From: Polynucleobacter sp. AP-Reno-20A-A9
GTDB lineage: Bacteria > Pseudomonadota > Gammaproteobacteria > Burkholderiales > Burkholderiaceae
Direction: 5' to 3'
DNA: 64,000 bases
NCBI RefSeq assembly: GCF_018882085.1
Contig: NZ_JACVPB010000001.1
Coordinates: forward strand, 1-64,000
Below the pieces are notes generated by a model. The model was not told where the DNA came from and did no database searches. It saw nothing but the letters and a program-made list of their open reading frames with translations. Below are positions 29,430 to 38,403 of this stretch, piece by piece (within the stretch, counting starts at the first letter, position 1; every line of letters begins with the position of its first letter). The position numbers and the translations under genes were made by a program.

Positions 29430-29930
29430 ATGACAGCCAAAAAATTAAAACCACCTAAGGTGGACCGATCTTCTATTGTTGTGAAGTCTTCGCCCATTCA
29501 TGGGAAAGGCGTCTTTGTTGCTAAGCCGATTAAAAAAGGTCAGGCCATTATTGAGTACAAGGGCGAGCGCATCAGTTGGAAACTTGCTGAAAAGCGCCAC
29601 CCGCACGACCCCAAAGATCCCAATCACACCTTTTATTTTTCACTAGAAGATGGTCGTGTGATTGATGCGAAATATGGCGGCAACGCGGCACGCTGGATCA
29701 ACCACTCATGTAAGCCTATTTGCGAAACCCGTGAAGACAGTTTTGATGGTGAGCCGCGAGTATTTATTTATGCAAAGCGCGCCCTTAAGGTTGGTGAAGA
29801 GCTGTTTTACGACTACTCACTCGATATTGAGGGGAAAATTACCAAGCAAATGAAAAAAGATTACGAATGCCGTTGTGGTGTAAAAAAATGCCGTGGCACC
29901 ATGCTTGCAACTAAAGACAAGTCAAAATAA
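29430..29930 (+). CDS. SET-domain lysine methyltransferase-like protein
   Basis: A 166-residue protein made almost entirely of a SET domain (about 15-132). Visible are the SAM-binding GKGVFVAKPIKKG region, WINHSC at 89-94 (NHSC pseudoknot motif), and FYDYS at 126-130 with the catalytic Tyr. A post-SET-like cysteine cluster follows at C147, C149 and C154 (YECRCGVKKCRGTM). Such proteins are typical of eukaryotes and appear in some bacteria, including Burkholderiales; they methylate protein lysines, but the target here is unknown. It follows gyrB by 3 bases, suggesting co-transcription. Confidence 0.9.
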   Translation: MTAKKLKPPKVDRSSIVVKSSPIHGKGVFVAKPIKKGQAIIEYKGERISWKLAEKRHPHDPKDPNHTFYFSLEDGRVIDAKYGGNAARWINHSCKPICETREDSFDGEPRVFIYAKRALKVGEELFYDYSLDIEGKITKQMKKDYECRCGVKKCRGTMLATKDKSK

Positions 29931-29935
29931 TTTTC

Positions 29936-30151
29936 ATGCTGTTTGTAACAATCCAAGAGTTAGAGGCTGCCATCAACTACTGGCGCAGCCAATCTCCATC
30001 AGAGGGTGACGAGTTACGTCTCTGCCCCGAAGCTTCCGCCCTAGCAAAGCCATATGCGCTAATGATTGTCCAAGGCGCCCAGAGGGTGCCGGTCGATGTC
30101 TTGGAAGAATTGGCTCGCTCAGCAATTCAGCGATTTCAAAAAATTTCCTAA
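29936..30151 (+). CDS. DUF3717 domain protein
   Basis: A 71-residue acidic protein: TIQELEAAINYWRSQSPSEG, then LCPEASALAKPYALMI. This resembles DUF3717, a small family of betaproteobacteria with unknown function. It starts 5 bases after the SET-domain gene, in the same direction. No membrane segment or catalytic motif. Confidence 0.75.
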   Translation: MLFVTIQELEAAINYWRSQSPSEGDELRLCPEASALAKPYALMIVQGAQRVPVDVLEELARSAIQRFQKIS

Positions 30152-30256
30152 TATTTTTTATTTGCACACCCTGCAATGTTTAGGGTTATTGCTATATAAA
30201 GCGATGCTATCTTGGGGTATTCTCATATTCTTGCTCCCAAGTAGGGGGTAGAGGGC

Positions 30257-31024
30257 ATGAGATTGCAAGAAACAATATTAAAAACAATTGGACTGGGTAA
30301 ATCTTTTAAGGGATTTTCTGCGGTCACTAATGTGAACCTAGATGTCGCCCGGGGAACCATTCATGCTTTGATTGGACCCAATGGAGCTGGCAAAACAACC
30401 TGCTTTAACTTATTAACTAAGTTTTTAGAGCCTAGCAGCGGCCAAATCTTATTTAACGGTTTTGACATTACCAATGAGGCCCCCGCACAAATTGCGCGAC
30501 GGGGCGTTATCCGCTCTTTTCAGATTTCCGCTGTTTTCCCGCATTTAACGGTTATTGAAAATGTTCGTGTTGCATTGCAGCGTGGGTTGGGCACCGAGTT
30601 TCACTTTTGGAAATCGGGCAACTCTTTAAACGTGCTGAATGAGCGCGCTTTAGAGCTTTTACATGAGGTTGGTTTGGAGGATTTTGCCAACGAGGAAACC
30701 CTTAATCTGGCCTATGGCCGTAAAAGGGCGCTTGAAATTGCAACAACTTTAGCAATGGAGCCAGAGTTGATGTTGTTGGATGAGCCCACCCAGGGTATGG
30801 GCCATGAAGATGTTGAGCGTGTAACGGAGTTGATTGATCGGGTGGCCAAGGGCCGCACCATTCTGATGGTTGAGCACAATATGAAGGTGGTTTCTTCTAT
30901 TGCTGATCGTATTACTGTTTTACAGCGCGGCTCTGTGCTGGCTGAGGGTTCTTATCATGAGGTTTCAAGCAACCCGCTGGTTGTTGAGGCCTATATGGGT
31001 AGCCATGGGGGAGACAACCTATGA
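30257..31024 (+). CDS. livG: branched-chain amino acid type ABC transporter ATPase LivG
   Basis: A 255-residue ABC ATPase. Walker A GPNGAGKTTCFNLLT (about 41-48), Q-loop QISAVFPHLTVIENV, and Walker B ELMLLDEPTQGM. The ABC signature position reads NLAYGRKRALEIATTL, the usual degenerate LivG form. It energises import by the LivHM channel. It overlaps livF by 4 bases (ATGA). The operon order livG-F-K-H-M points to amino acid or amide uptake; the true substrate is set by the binding protein and cannot be read from sequence. Confidence 0.88.
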   Translation: MRLQETILKTIGLGKSFKGFSAVTNVNLDVARGTIHALIGPNGAGKTTCFNLLTKFLEPSSGQILFNGFDITNEAPAQIARRGVIRSFQISAVFPHLTVIENVRVALQRGLGTEFHFWKSGNSLNVLNERALELLHEVGLEDFANEETLNLAYGRKRALEIATTLAMEPELMLLDEPTQGMGHEDVERVTELIDRVAKGRTILMVEHNMKVVSSIADRITVLQRGSVLAEGSYHEVSSNPLVVEAYMGSHGGDNL

Positions 31025-31725
31025 GCACTATGGCATTAGAGGTTAAAAATTTAGAGTCTTGGTATGGCGAATCTCATATCTTGCACGGCGTAAATTTTGC
31101 CGTCCGTGATGGCGAGGTTGTTACTTTGCTTGGAAGAAATGGCGCCGGTCGAAGCACCATTCTGAAGACTATCTTGGGATTAACTAGCAAGAGAACTGGT
31201 TCTGTAGAGGTTTATGGAACAGAGACTATCGCTATGCCTACCTATAAGATTGCTCGTTTAGGCGTTGGTTTTTGCCCTGAAGAAAGAGGTATTTTTGCAA
31301 GCCTTAGTACAGAAGAAAACCTTTTGCTTTTGCCAGAGATTGCTCCTGGCGGCATGGGCTTGGATGAGATTTACGAAATGTTTCCCAATCTGTATGAGAG
31401 AAGACATAGCCCTGGCACCCGCCTATCTGGTGGTGAGCAGCAAATGCTGGCGATGGCGCGAATCTTGAGAACTGGCGCAAAGCTATTGTTATTAGATGAG
31501 ATTACCGAAGGGTTGGCGCCCGTGATTGTGCAAAAGCTCGGCGAAGTTGTTACTAGCTTGCGCAACAAAGGTTTCACGATTGTGTTGGTTGAGCAGAATT
31601 TCCGTTTTGCTGCGCCCTTGGCTGATCGTCATTATGTAGTTGAGCACGGAAATGTAGTTGAGGTGGTGCAACAAAGCGAGCTTGCCGAAAAAGCAACTTT
31701 ATTAAATGAGTATCTTGGTGTTTAG
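31021..31725 (+). CDS. livF: branched-chain amino acid type ABC transporter ATPase LivF
   Basis: A 234-residue ABC ATPase, partner of LivG. The Walker A segment reads LGRNGAGRSTILKTILG, with Arg (R44) where the catalytic Lys is expected. The signature motif RLSGGEQQMLAMARIL and Walker B LLLLDEITEGLAP are intact. Arg at this position occurs in a subset of LivF-like proteins, so it is probably not inactivating, but it may make one ATP site unusual. It overlaps livG by 4 bases. Confidence 0.87.
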   Translation: MSTMALEVKNLESWYGESHILHGVNFAVRDGEVVTLLGRNGAGRSTILKTILGLTSKRTGSVEVYGTETIAMPTYKIARLGVGFCPEERGIFASLSTEENLLLLPEIAPGGMGLDEIYEMFPNLYERRHSPGTRLSGGEQQMLAMARILRTGAKLLLLDEITEGLAPVIVQKLGEVVTSLRNKGFTIVLVEQNFRFAAPLADRHYVVEHGNVVEVVQQSELAEKATLLNEYLGV

Positions 31726-31747
31726 TGGATTTCTATAGGAGACGGTA

Positions 31748-32974
31748 ATGAAGTTAAAGCAAATAACCGCGTGTCTGGTTGCGGCGACCATGTTTGGTAC
31801 AAACCCAGCATTTGCACAAAGTGGATCTAAGGTAAGTGGCGATGTTGTAAAGATTGGGGTATTGACCGACCTTTCATCAACCTACTCTGATTTGGCTGGC
31901 CCTGGCGCAGTGATTGCGGCAAAAATGGCGATTGCTGATTTCTCAAAAGACGGCACCGTTATTGGTAAGAAGATTGAGCTTGTTAGCGCGGATCACCAGA
32001 ACAAGGCTGATATTGCTGCAAACAAAGCGCGCGAATGGTACGACAAAGACGGCGTCGACGTGATTGTTGAGTTGGTTTCAACTAATGTGGCCTTGGCTGT
32101 GATGGAAGTGGCAGAACAAAAGAACAAAATTACCTTGGTGTCTGGCGCAGCCTCTCTGCCAATTACCAATGAAAAATGTACAGCGAACAATGTACATTGG
32201 ACTTACGACACTTATGCGCTTTCTAACGGCACAGCGAAGGCTGTTGTAAAACAGGGCAAAAAGAACTGGTACTTCATTACTGCTGACTACGCTTTCGGCG
32301 CCGCTTTAGAGAAGGATTCAACCAACGTTGTTAATGCAAACGGCGGCAAAGTATTGGGAACTAGCAAGCACCCATTTCCAAATAGTGACTTTTCTTCTTA
32401 CCTCTTGAAGGCCCAAGCTAGTGGAGCGGATGTGGTTGCTTTGGCAAACGCTGGTCAAGATACCATCAACAGCGTCAAGCAAGCATCAGAGTTTGGTATC
32501 AACAAAAAACAAACAGTTGTTCCTTTGTTGATGTTCATTTCCGATGTTCACTCTTTAGGCTTGCCTGCTGCACAAGGCATGTATCTCACGGAAGGTTTCT
32601 ATTGGGACAAGGATGACAAGACCCGTGCCTTTGCAAAACGCTTTATTTTGCAACATAAGCGTATGCCAACCAGTGTTCAGGCTGGTGTTTACTCATCAGT
32701 TCTGGCTTACTTAAATGCCGTACAAAAGGCCGGCACTGACGACACGCAAGCTGTGATGAAGGCGCTTAAATCCACCAACATTGATGACGGCCTCTTCAAA
32801 GGCAAGATTCGTGCCGATGGCAAGTTTGAGCATGACATGTATTTGCTGGAAGTGAAGAAGCCGGCTGACTCTAAGAGCCCATGGGATTATTACAACGTTA
32901 AAGCAGTGATTCCTGCTGCTGAAGCAACGCAACCACTTTCATTGTCACGATGCAAGTTGGTTACTAACAAGTAA
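31748..32974 (+). CDS. periplasmic amino-acid/amide binding protein (LivK-like)
   Basis: A 408-residue type I periplasmic binding protein with an N-terminal signal peptide (QITACLVAATMFGTNPAFAQS, cut after AFA). The Leu/Ile/Val-binding fold is clear: VKIGVLTDLSSTYSDLAGPG, then KIELVSADHQNKADIA, and NWYFITADYAFGAALEKD. It captures the substrate and delivers it to LivHM. The family also includes binders of urea, amides and aromatic compounds, so branched-chain amino acids are only one option. Ribosome-binding site TAGGAGACGG precedes the ATG. Confidence 0.88.
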   Translation: MKLKQITACLVAATMFGTNPAFAQSGSKVSGDVVKIGVLTDLSSTYSDLAGPGAVIAAKMAIADFSKDGTVIGKKIELVSADHQNKADIAANKAREWYDKDGVDVIVELVSTNVALAVMEVAEQKNKITLVSGAASLPITNEKCTANNVHWTYDTYALSNGTAKAVVKQGKKNWYFITADYAFGAALEKDSTNVVNANGGKVLGTSKHPFPNSDFSSYLLKAQASGADVVALANAGQDTINSVKQASEFGINKKQTVVPLLMFISDVHSLGLPAAQGMYLTEGFYWDKDDKTRAFAKRFILQHKRMPTSVQAGVYSSVLAYLNAVQKAGTDDTQAVMKALKSTNIDDGLFKGKIRADGKFEHDMYLLEVKKPADSKSPWDYYNVKAVIPAAEATQPLSLSRCKLVTNK

Positions 32975-32990
32975 TTGATCCTTATCTAGT

Positions 32991-33911
32991 ATGTTCGAAC
33001 TTCTTGGAATTACCCCACAAGGGCTGGTGGCCCAGCTCTTGGTGGGGCTTATCAATGGCTCGTTTTATGCCATATTAAGTTTGGGGTTGGCCATTATCTT
33101 TGGCCTTCTCAACATCATTAATTTTGCACATGGTGCTCAATACACCATGGGTGCATTTGTTGCTTGGATTGGCTTAACTCAGATTAGCCAATGGCTTGGC
33201 TTCCCTGATCTATCTATTAACTATTGGTTCGCGCTTATTGTTGTGCCATTGGTTCTGGCTGGTTTCGGCTTAATTCTGGAGCGCACAATGTTGCGCCGCC
33301 TGTATCACCTTGATCACTTATATGGTTTGTTGCTGACCTTTGGTTTGGCTCTCATTATTGAGGGTATGCTCCGTCATTGGTATGGCATCTCTGGCGAGAG
33401 TTATCCAGCCCCAGAGATATTGCAAGGTGCGATTCCCCTTGAGTCTCTCGGCATCATTCTGCCGAAGTATCGCGTTTGGGTGGTGGTTATCTCTCTAGCG
33501 GTTTGTTTCTCCACTTGGTATGTAATTGAAAGAACGAAGTTGGGCGCCTATTTGCGTGCGGGAACTGAAAATCCTAAATTGCTACAAGCGTTTGGTATTA
33601 ATGTCCCATTAATGATTTCTTTGGCCTATGCCTATGGTGTGGGCCTTGCCGGTTTTGCTGGTGTATTAGCGGCGCCTATTTTCCAAGTGAACCCGTTGAT
33701 GGGTTCGAATCTCATCATCGTTGTGTTTGCGGTGGTGGTGATTGGTGGCATGGGTTCCATCATGGGCGCCATCCTCACTGGTCTAGGTCTGGGTCTGGTT
33801 GAGGGTTTGACCAAAGTCTTTTATCCAGAGGCCTCCGGTGTTGTGATTTTTGTAATCATGGCAGTAGTTCTTTTGATTCGTCCTGCTGGGCTATTTGGGC
33901 GGGAGAAATAA
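32991..33911 (+). CDS. livH: ABC transporter permease LivH
   Basis: A 306-residue integral membrane protein with about eight helices. The family's opening LLVGLINGSFYAILSLGLAIIFGLLNIINFAHG and the ATP-ase coupling loop (RAGTENPKLLQAFGIN) are typical. It forms the transport channel with LivM. It starts 16 bases after livK and ends 2 bases before livM. Confidence 0.9.
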   Translation: MFELLGITPQGLVAQLLVGLINGSFYAILSLGLAIIFGLLNIINFAHGAQYTMGAFVAWIGLTQISQWLGFPDLSINYWFALIVVPLVLAGFGLILERTMLRRLYHLDHLYGLLLTFGLALIIEGMLRHWYGISGESYPAPEILQGAIPLESLGIILPKYRVWVVVISLAVCFSTWYVIERTKLGAYLRAGTENPKLLQAFGINVPLMISLAYAYGVGLAGFAGVLAAPIFQVNPLMGSNLIIVVFAVVVIGGMGSIMGAILTGLGLGLVEGLTKVFYPEASGVVIFVIMAVVLLIRPAGLFGREK

Positions 33912-33913
33912 GC

Positions 33914-34843
33914 ATGAATCCAAAAACAAAATTGCTTTATGGCATCTTGGTTTTGATTGCCCTATTGTTGCCGTTTCAGGATTTTATTTATCTCGTGTTT
34001 GCAATGAAGGTGCTTTGCTTTGCCCTTTTTGCATGTGCCTTCAACTTGCTTTTGGGTTTTACCGGCCTACTGTCTTTCGGGCACGCAGCATTTTTTGGAA
34101 CTGCCTCCTACATCACCGCCTATTTGTGTAAAGAGGCTGGTCTTTCGCCCGAGCTTGGAATTGTGTTGGGTGTTGTTGGGTCTGGTGCTCTAGGGTTCTT
34201 AATTGGATCCTTGGCTATTCGCAGACAAGGCATTTACTTTGCGATGGTGACTTTGGCCCTTTCGCAAATGGTTTACTTTTTAGCTGTTCAGCTTCCTTTT
34301 ACGGGTGGCGAAGATGGAATACAGGGCGTTCCCCGCGGCATGTTATTTGGCTTGATTGACCTAAAAGATGACGTCGCGATGTATTACTTTGTTTTGGCGG
34401 TTTTCTTATTCGGTTTTGCCGTCATCATGCGCGCAGTGCACTCCCCGTTTGGTCAGGTCCTTAAGGCAATTCGTGAGAATGAGCCCCGTGCAATTTCCCT
34501 GGGTTATGACGTTGACCGTTTTAAGTTGATGTCTTTTGTACTTTCGGCCGCATTATCTGGTTTGGCTGGATCCATGAAATCTTTGGTGTTCCAATTAGCA
34601 ACGCTGACTGATGTTCATTGGCATATGTCTGGTGAGGTTGTGTTGATGACCTTGCTTGGTGGCATGGGAACCATTCTGGGTCCGGTTGTTGGCGCAGGAA
34701 TTGTTGTTGGCTTGCAAAACTATCTTGCCAATATTGGTTCATGGAGCACGATTGCAACGGGCTTTATTTTTGTCATTTGTGTCTTGGCCTTCCGTCGCGG
34801 CGTTGTTGGTGAAATTGCTGCGCACTATAAAAACAAAAACTGA
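33914..34843 (+). CDS. livM: ABC transporter permease LivM
   Basis: A 309-residue membrane protein with about eight to ten helices. Conserved features: FNLLLGFTGLLSFGHAAFFG near the start and the coupling loop IRENEPRAISLGYDVDRFK. Second channel subunit of the livGFKHM transporter. The stop codon lies within an AAAAACAAAAAC-TGA-GTTTTTGTTTT inverted repeat (34829-34854). Confidence 0.9.
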   Translation: MNPKTKLLYGILVLIALLLPFQDFIYLVFAMKVLCFALFACAFNLLLGFTGLLSFGHAAFFGTASYITAYLCKEAGLSPELGIVLGVVGSGALGFLIGSLAIRRQGIYFAMVTLALSQMVYFLAVQLPFTGGEDGIQGVPRGMLFGLIDLKDDVAMYYFVLAVFLFGFAVIMRAVHSPFGQVLKAIRENEPRAISLGYDVDRFKLMSFVLSAALSGLAGSMKSLVFQLATLTDVHWHMSGEVVLMTLLGGMGTILGPVVGAGIVVGLQNYLANIGSWSTIATGFIFVICVLAFRRGVVGEIAAHYKNKN

Positions 34844-34874
34844 GTTTTTGTTTTCCTTTTATTATTTGGTTTTT

Positions 34875-34896
34875 AGTGCGGCGCTCTTGCCGCACT
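34875..34896 (+). terminator. hairpin after livM
   Basis: Perfect 7-bp stem AGTGCGG/CCGCACT (34875-34881 and 34890-34896, 8-base loop). It is preceded by a T run, but the sequence after it (CATTTAA) has no real T tract. A second A/T inverted repeat overlaps the livM stop. Together they probably end the liv operon. Confidence 0.5.
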
Positions 34897-34903
34897 CATT
34901 TAA

Positions 34904-35695
34904 GTAAAAGAGACTCTCATCGAATTTTCAATTCTCATATGGCCACTGCTTTTGGCAATGGCTTTCTTTGCTGGGCTGGTTGATGCTGTAGCTGGGGGTG
35001 GTGGCCTGATTCAGGTGCCGGCCTTGTTCGCTGCCTACCCTAATGTTCCGCCCGCAACTTTGCTGTCGACAAATAAGGTTGCCGCGGTTGGCGGGACTTT
35101 TAATGCTGCGCGTAAATTTTTGCGCCATGTTTCTTTGCCTTGGGCAATTGTTTTGCCAGCAATCGTGGCGGGTTTTGTTGGATCTCTTTTGGGTGCAAAT
35201 GCAGTTAGTAACTTCCCCGCGGAGCCTTTGCGCAAAGCATTGCCATTTGTTTTGTTGTTTCTGTTGCTATACACCTGGTTTCAACCTTCTCTTGGGGAGG
35301 CACACGCCCCGAAAATTCTTGGGCGCCTTCAACAGATCAAGGGTGTAATTCTTGGCTTAACAATTGGTTTTTATGACGGCTTCTTTGGCCCCGGTACCGG
35401 CAGCTTTTTATTGTTTGGTTTTGTGCGCTTTTTTGGCTTTGATTTTCTCCATGCGTCTGCGGCAACAAAATTGGTAAACGTGGCAACCAATCTGGCAGCT
35501 ATTTTGATGTTGGCTAGTCTCGGTCAAATTAATTGGCCACTTGGGTTTGCAATGATGATTGCTAATATTGCAGGCAGTCAGTTTGGTAGTCGCTTGGCAA
35601 TTAAGCATGGCAGCGCCTTTGTGAGAAAGGCCTTTTTGCTTATTGTTAGTGTGCTGATATTGAAGTCAGCCTGGAATGCTTATTTTATCAATTAA
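34904..35695 (+). CDS. TauE/SafE family membrane permease, start codon unclear
   Basis: A membrane protein with about seven to eight helices and two repeats of the TauE/SafE (DUF81) family: GLVDAVAGGGGLIQVPALFA and the second GFYDGFFGPGTGSFLLFG. The family exports sulfite, sulfoacetate or other organosulfur anions, or works in cofactor homeostasis. The frame is open from 34904. No ATG or GTG exists before the first helix; the first common start is TTG at 34952, which would cut into that helix (EFSILIWPLLLAMAFFAGLVD). Translation probably begins upstream at a rare codon such as ATC at 34919 or ATT at 34931. The stop at 35693-35695 is secure. Confidence 0.8.
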   Translation, partial: VKETLIEFSILIWPLLLAMAFFAGLVDAVAGGGGLIQVPALFAAYPNVPPATLLSTNKVAAVGGTFNAARKFLRHVSLPWAIVLPAIVAGFVGSLLGANAVSNFPAEPLRKALPFVLLFLLLYTWFQPSLGEAHAPKILGRLQQIKGVILGLTIGFYDGFFGPGTGSFLLFGFVRFFGFDFLHASAATKLVNVATNLAAILMLASLGQINWPLGFAMMIANIAGSQFGSRLAIKHGSAFVRKAFLLIVSVLILKSAWNAYFIN

Positions 35696-35746
35696 ATCAA
35701 GTACTTATAAATATATCCATTGTTTTCCTAAGATTTTTTGATCTTT

Positions 35747-35762
35747 TGTTTCACGTGAAACA
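35747..35762. promoter_or_regulatory. parS: parS centromere site upstream of mnmG
   Basis: TGTTTCACGTGAAACA, a perfect 16-bp palindrome identical to the consensus bacterial parS bound by ParB. It lies 40 bases before the mnmG ATG and about 3.5 kb from parB. Confidence 0.95.
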
Positions 35763-35801
35763 AACAAAATGCTATGATCATCGCCCTATCTGAGGCAAAT
35801 C

Positions 35802-37724
35802 ATGCGTTATTCCAAAAGTTTCGATGTCATTGTTGTTGGCGGCGGTCACGCTGGGACCGAGGCCGCGCTTGCGTCAGCACGCATGGGTTGCGATACCTTA
35901 TTAATTACCCATAGCATTGAAAACCTAGGCGCTATGAGTTGCAATCCTTCTATTGGCGGGATTGGCAAGGGGCATTTAGTCAAAGAAATTGATGCCATGG
36001 GCGGCGCAATGGCTGCCGCGACAGATGAGGCTGGTATTCAGTTTCGCATTCTAAATTCTAGTAAGGGCCCTGCTGTTCGTGCTACTCGTGCTCAGGGTGA
36101 CCGAGTTCTATATAAAGCTGCCATTCGCCGCCGTCTAGAAAATCAACCTAATTTAAGTCTCTTTCAGGCTGCTGTTGATGATCTATTAGTTAAGGGTGAT
36201 GAGGTCCAGGGCGTTGTTACCCAAATGGGCTTGGAGTTTATTGCCAAAAAAGTGGTGCTGACTGCCGGCACCTTTTTAGATGGAAAGATCCATGTTGGTT
36301 TAAATAACTATGCCGGTGGGCGTGCTGGTGATCCAGCAGCCGTTTCCTTATCCGCTAGACTAAAAGAGCTAAAGCTTCCCCAGGGAAGATTGAAGACTGG
36401 CACTCCACCACGTATTGATGGTCGAACAATCGACTTCTCAGTCATGCTTGAGCAGCCCGGAGATTTAGATCCGGTACCAGTATTCTCCTATTTGGGCCGC
36501 CCAGAGCAGCATCCTAAGCAGGTTCCTTGTTGGATTTCTCATACAAACGAAAAGACTCACGACATTATTCGGGGCGGCTTAGATCGTTCCCCGATGTATA
36601 CCGGCGTTATTGAGGGGGTTGGCCCCCGCTACTGCCCTTCTATTGAGGACAAGATTCATCGGTTTGCATCTAGAAATAGTCACCAGATCTTTTTGGAGCC
36701 AGAGGGCCTAACAACTAATGAGTTTTATCCCAATGGCATTTCTACGAGCTTGCCTTTTGATGTTCAGTGGGATCTGGTTCGCAGTATTCGGGGTATGGAG
36801 TCTGCGGTGATTGTCCGCCCAGGCTATGCGATTGAATATGATTTCTTTGATCCGCGCCAATTGCGCCATAGCCTTGAGACCAGGGCTATTGGCGGTCTTT
36901 ACTTTGCTGGACAGATCAATGGCACTACGGGCTATGAAGAGGCTGCAGCGCAGGGTATGTTGGCTGGAATTAATGCTGGCTTGGCTGCTAAGGGTAAAGA
37001 GCCTTGGCTGCCTAAACGTAGCGAGTCCTATATTGGTGTTTTGGTAGACGATCTGATTACCCGTGGCGTCCAGGAGCCGTATCGCATGTTTACAAGCAGG
37101 GCAGAATATCGCCTGAGCTTGCGTGAAGATAACGCAGATATGCGCCTAACCACGATTGGGCGTGAGCTTGGTTTGGTGGATGACTATCGTTGGGAAGTGT
37201 TTTGTAGAAAACAAGAGGCTGTTTCACGTGAAACATCTCGTTTGCAGGATATTTGGATTGGCCCCAAACACGAGGCGGCGCCACTGGTTTCCCAATTATT
37301 AGGGCAAGACCTGTCGCACGAATGCAATTTAACGGAGCTCTTGAGACGTCCGGGCGTTACTTACGAGGCAATTACAGCTTTGGGTGATGGAATATGGGCC
37401 CCGGAAGCTCTGGATGAAGATCTTGGTTTGGCGGCTCAAATTAGTGACCAGGTAGAGATCTCTATCAAGTACCAGGGTTACATTGACCGTCAAGCAACAG
37501 AAATTGCTCGTCAAGAACACAATGAGTCATTCCCCCTCTCGGAATCGTTGGATTATTCTCAGGTTGTTGGTTTATCTAAAGAGGTTCAGCAAAAGCTGAA
37601 TTTGCATAAACCCGAAACCTTGGGTCAGGCAGGCCGTATTTCAGGGGTCACGCCTGCAGCCCTATCCCTCTTGTTGGTGCATCTAAAAAAGGGCTTGGGA
37701 CGCACTCAAGAAACTCATGAGTGA
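35802..37724 (+). CDS. mnmG: tRNA uridine-5-carboxymethylaminomethyl modification enzyme MnmG
   Basis: A 640-residue FAD protein. FAD-binding motif [21 protein letters not shown] near residue 10, [18 protein letters not shown], and conserved Cys segments; C-terminal helical domain that binds MnmE and tRNA. Forms the MnmE-MnmG complex that modifies wobble U34. It carries a perfect parS at 37220-37235 inside the coding sequence. Its end overlaps rsmG by 8 bases. It has the classical mnmG-rsmG-parA-parB order. Confidence 0.97.
   Translation: MRYSKSFDVIVVGGGHAGTEAALASARMGCDTLLITHSIENLGAMSCNPSIGGIGKGHLVKEIDAMGGAMAAATDEAGIQFRILNSSKGPAVRATRAQGDRVLYKAAIRRRLENQPNLSLFQAAVDDLLVKGDEVQGVVTQMGLEFIAKKVVLTAGTFLDGKIHVGLNNYAGGRAGDPAAVSLSARLKELKLPQGRLKTGTPPRIDGRTIDFSVMLEQPGDLDPVPVFSYLGRPEQHPKQVPCWISHTNEKTHDIIRGGLDRSPMYTGVIEGVGPRYCPSIEDKIHRFASRNSHQIFLEPEGLTTNEFYPNGISTSLPFDVQWDLVRSIRGMESAVIVRPGYAIEYDFFDPRQLRHSLETRAIGGLYFAGQINGTTGYEEAAAQGMLAGINAGLAAKGKEPWLPKRSESYIGVLVDDLITRGVQEPYRMFTSRAEYRLSLREDNADMRLTTIGRELGLVDDYRWEVFCRKQEAVSRETSRLQDIWIGPKHEAAPLVSQLLGQDLSHECNLTELLRRPGVTYEAITALGDGIWAPEALDEDLGLAAQISDQVEISIKYQGYIDRQATEIARQEHNESFPLSESLDYSQVVGLSKEVQQKLNLHKPETLGQAGRISGVTPAALSLLLVHLKKGLGRTQETHE
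37220..37235. promoter_or_regulatory. parS: parS centromere site inside mnmG
   Basis: A second perfect TGTTTCACGTGAAACA, identical to the site at 35747, lying within the mnmG coding sequence where it encodes the in-frame peptide VSRET. The sites are 1,473 bp apart and within about 12 kb of the origin. Confidence 0.95.
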
Positions 37725-38385
37725 GGGGCTCCTTGCTTTGGGGATTGAGGAGCTTGGCCTCGAATTAAGTACAAGTAATATTGCTGATTTAGAGCTTTTT
37801 TTGCAGGAAATGGGGCGCTGGAATCAGGTTCACAATCTCACGGCAATTGAGGGCGAGAGAGATTCTGTTAGGCTGCATCTCATTGATTCTATTGCGGTTT
37901 TGCCTGTCTTAAGGCAGTTTTTAAAAGGCCCCTCACCCAAAATAGCGGACTTAGGTTCCGGGGGTGGATTGCCAGCAATTCCAATTGCGATTGTTCACCC
38001 AGAGTGGCGGCTTTCACTGATTGAGGCAATTCGCAAGAAGACGGCGTTTTTGCAGCATGTACGCGGAAAATTAAAGCTTAAAAATATTGAAGTGCTCTGT
38101 GAGCGAGTTGAAGATGCTGCAGTGCAACAACCAGCGCAATTTGATGCGGTGATTTCTCGCGCTTTTACCAACCTTGCACGCTTCTTGGATTTATCGTTAC
38201 CCTTCCTAAAGCCTGATGGCCTGGTATTTGCGATGAAAGCTAAGCGTGCAGACGATGAAATGAAAGATGTTTCCACGGAAGATTGGCGCTTGGTCGCCGA
38301 TGAACCCCTGCATATTCCGAATTTAGCGGTGGAGCGACGCCTTTTGGTGTTAGCCCCCGTGAGAAAATCCACCCTCACCTCTTAA
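37717..38385 (+). CDS. rsmG: 16S rRNA m7G527 methyltransferase RsmG
   Basis: A 222-residue SAM-dependent methyltransferase. SAM-binding motif [17 protein letters not shown]; the family's [24 protein letters not shown] and [15 protein letters not shown] regions are present. Methylates G527 of 16S rRNA; loss gives low-level streptomycin resistance in other bacteria. Overlaps the end of mnmG by 8 bases. Confidence 0.95.
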   Translation: MSEGLLALGIEELGLELSTSNIADLELFLQEMGRWNQVHNLTAIEGERDSVRLHLIDSIAVLPVLRQFLKGPSPKIADLGSGGGLPAIPIAIVHPEWRLSLIEAIRKKTAFLQHVRGKLKLKNIEVLCERVEDAAVQQPAQFDAVISRAFTNLARFLDLSLPFLKPDGLVFAMKAKRADDEMKDVSTEDWRLVADEPLHIPNLAVERRLLVLAPVRKSTLTS

Positions 38386-38403
38386 GTAAACGCAAAAGTA
38401 GCC

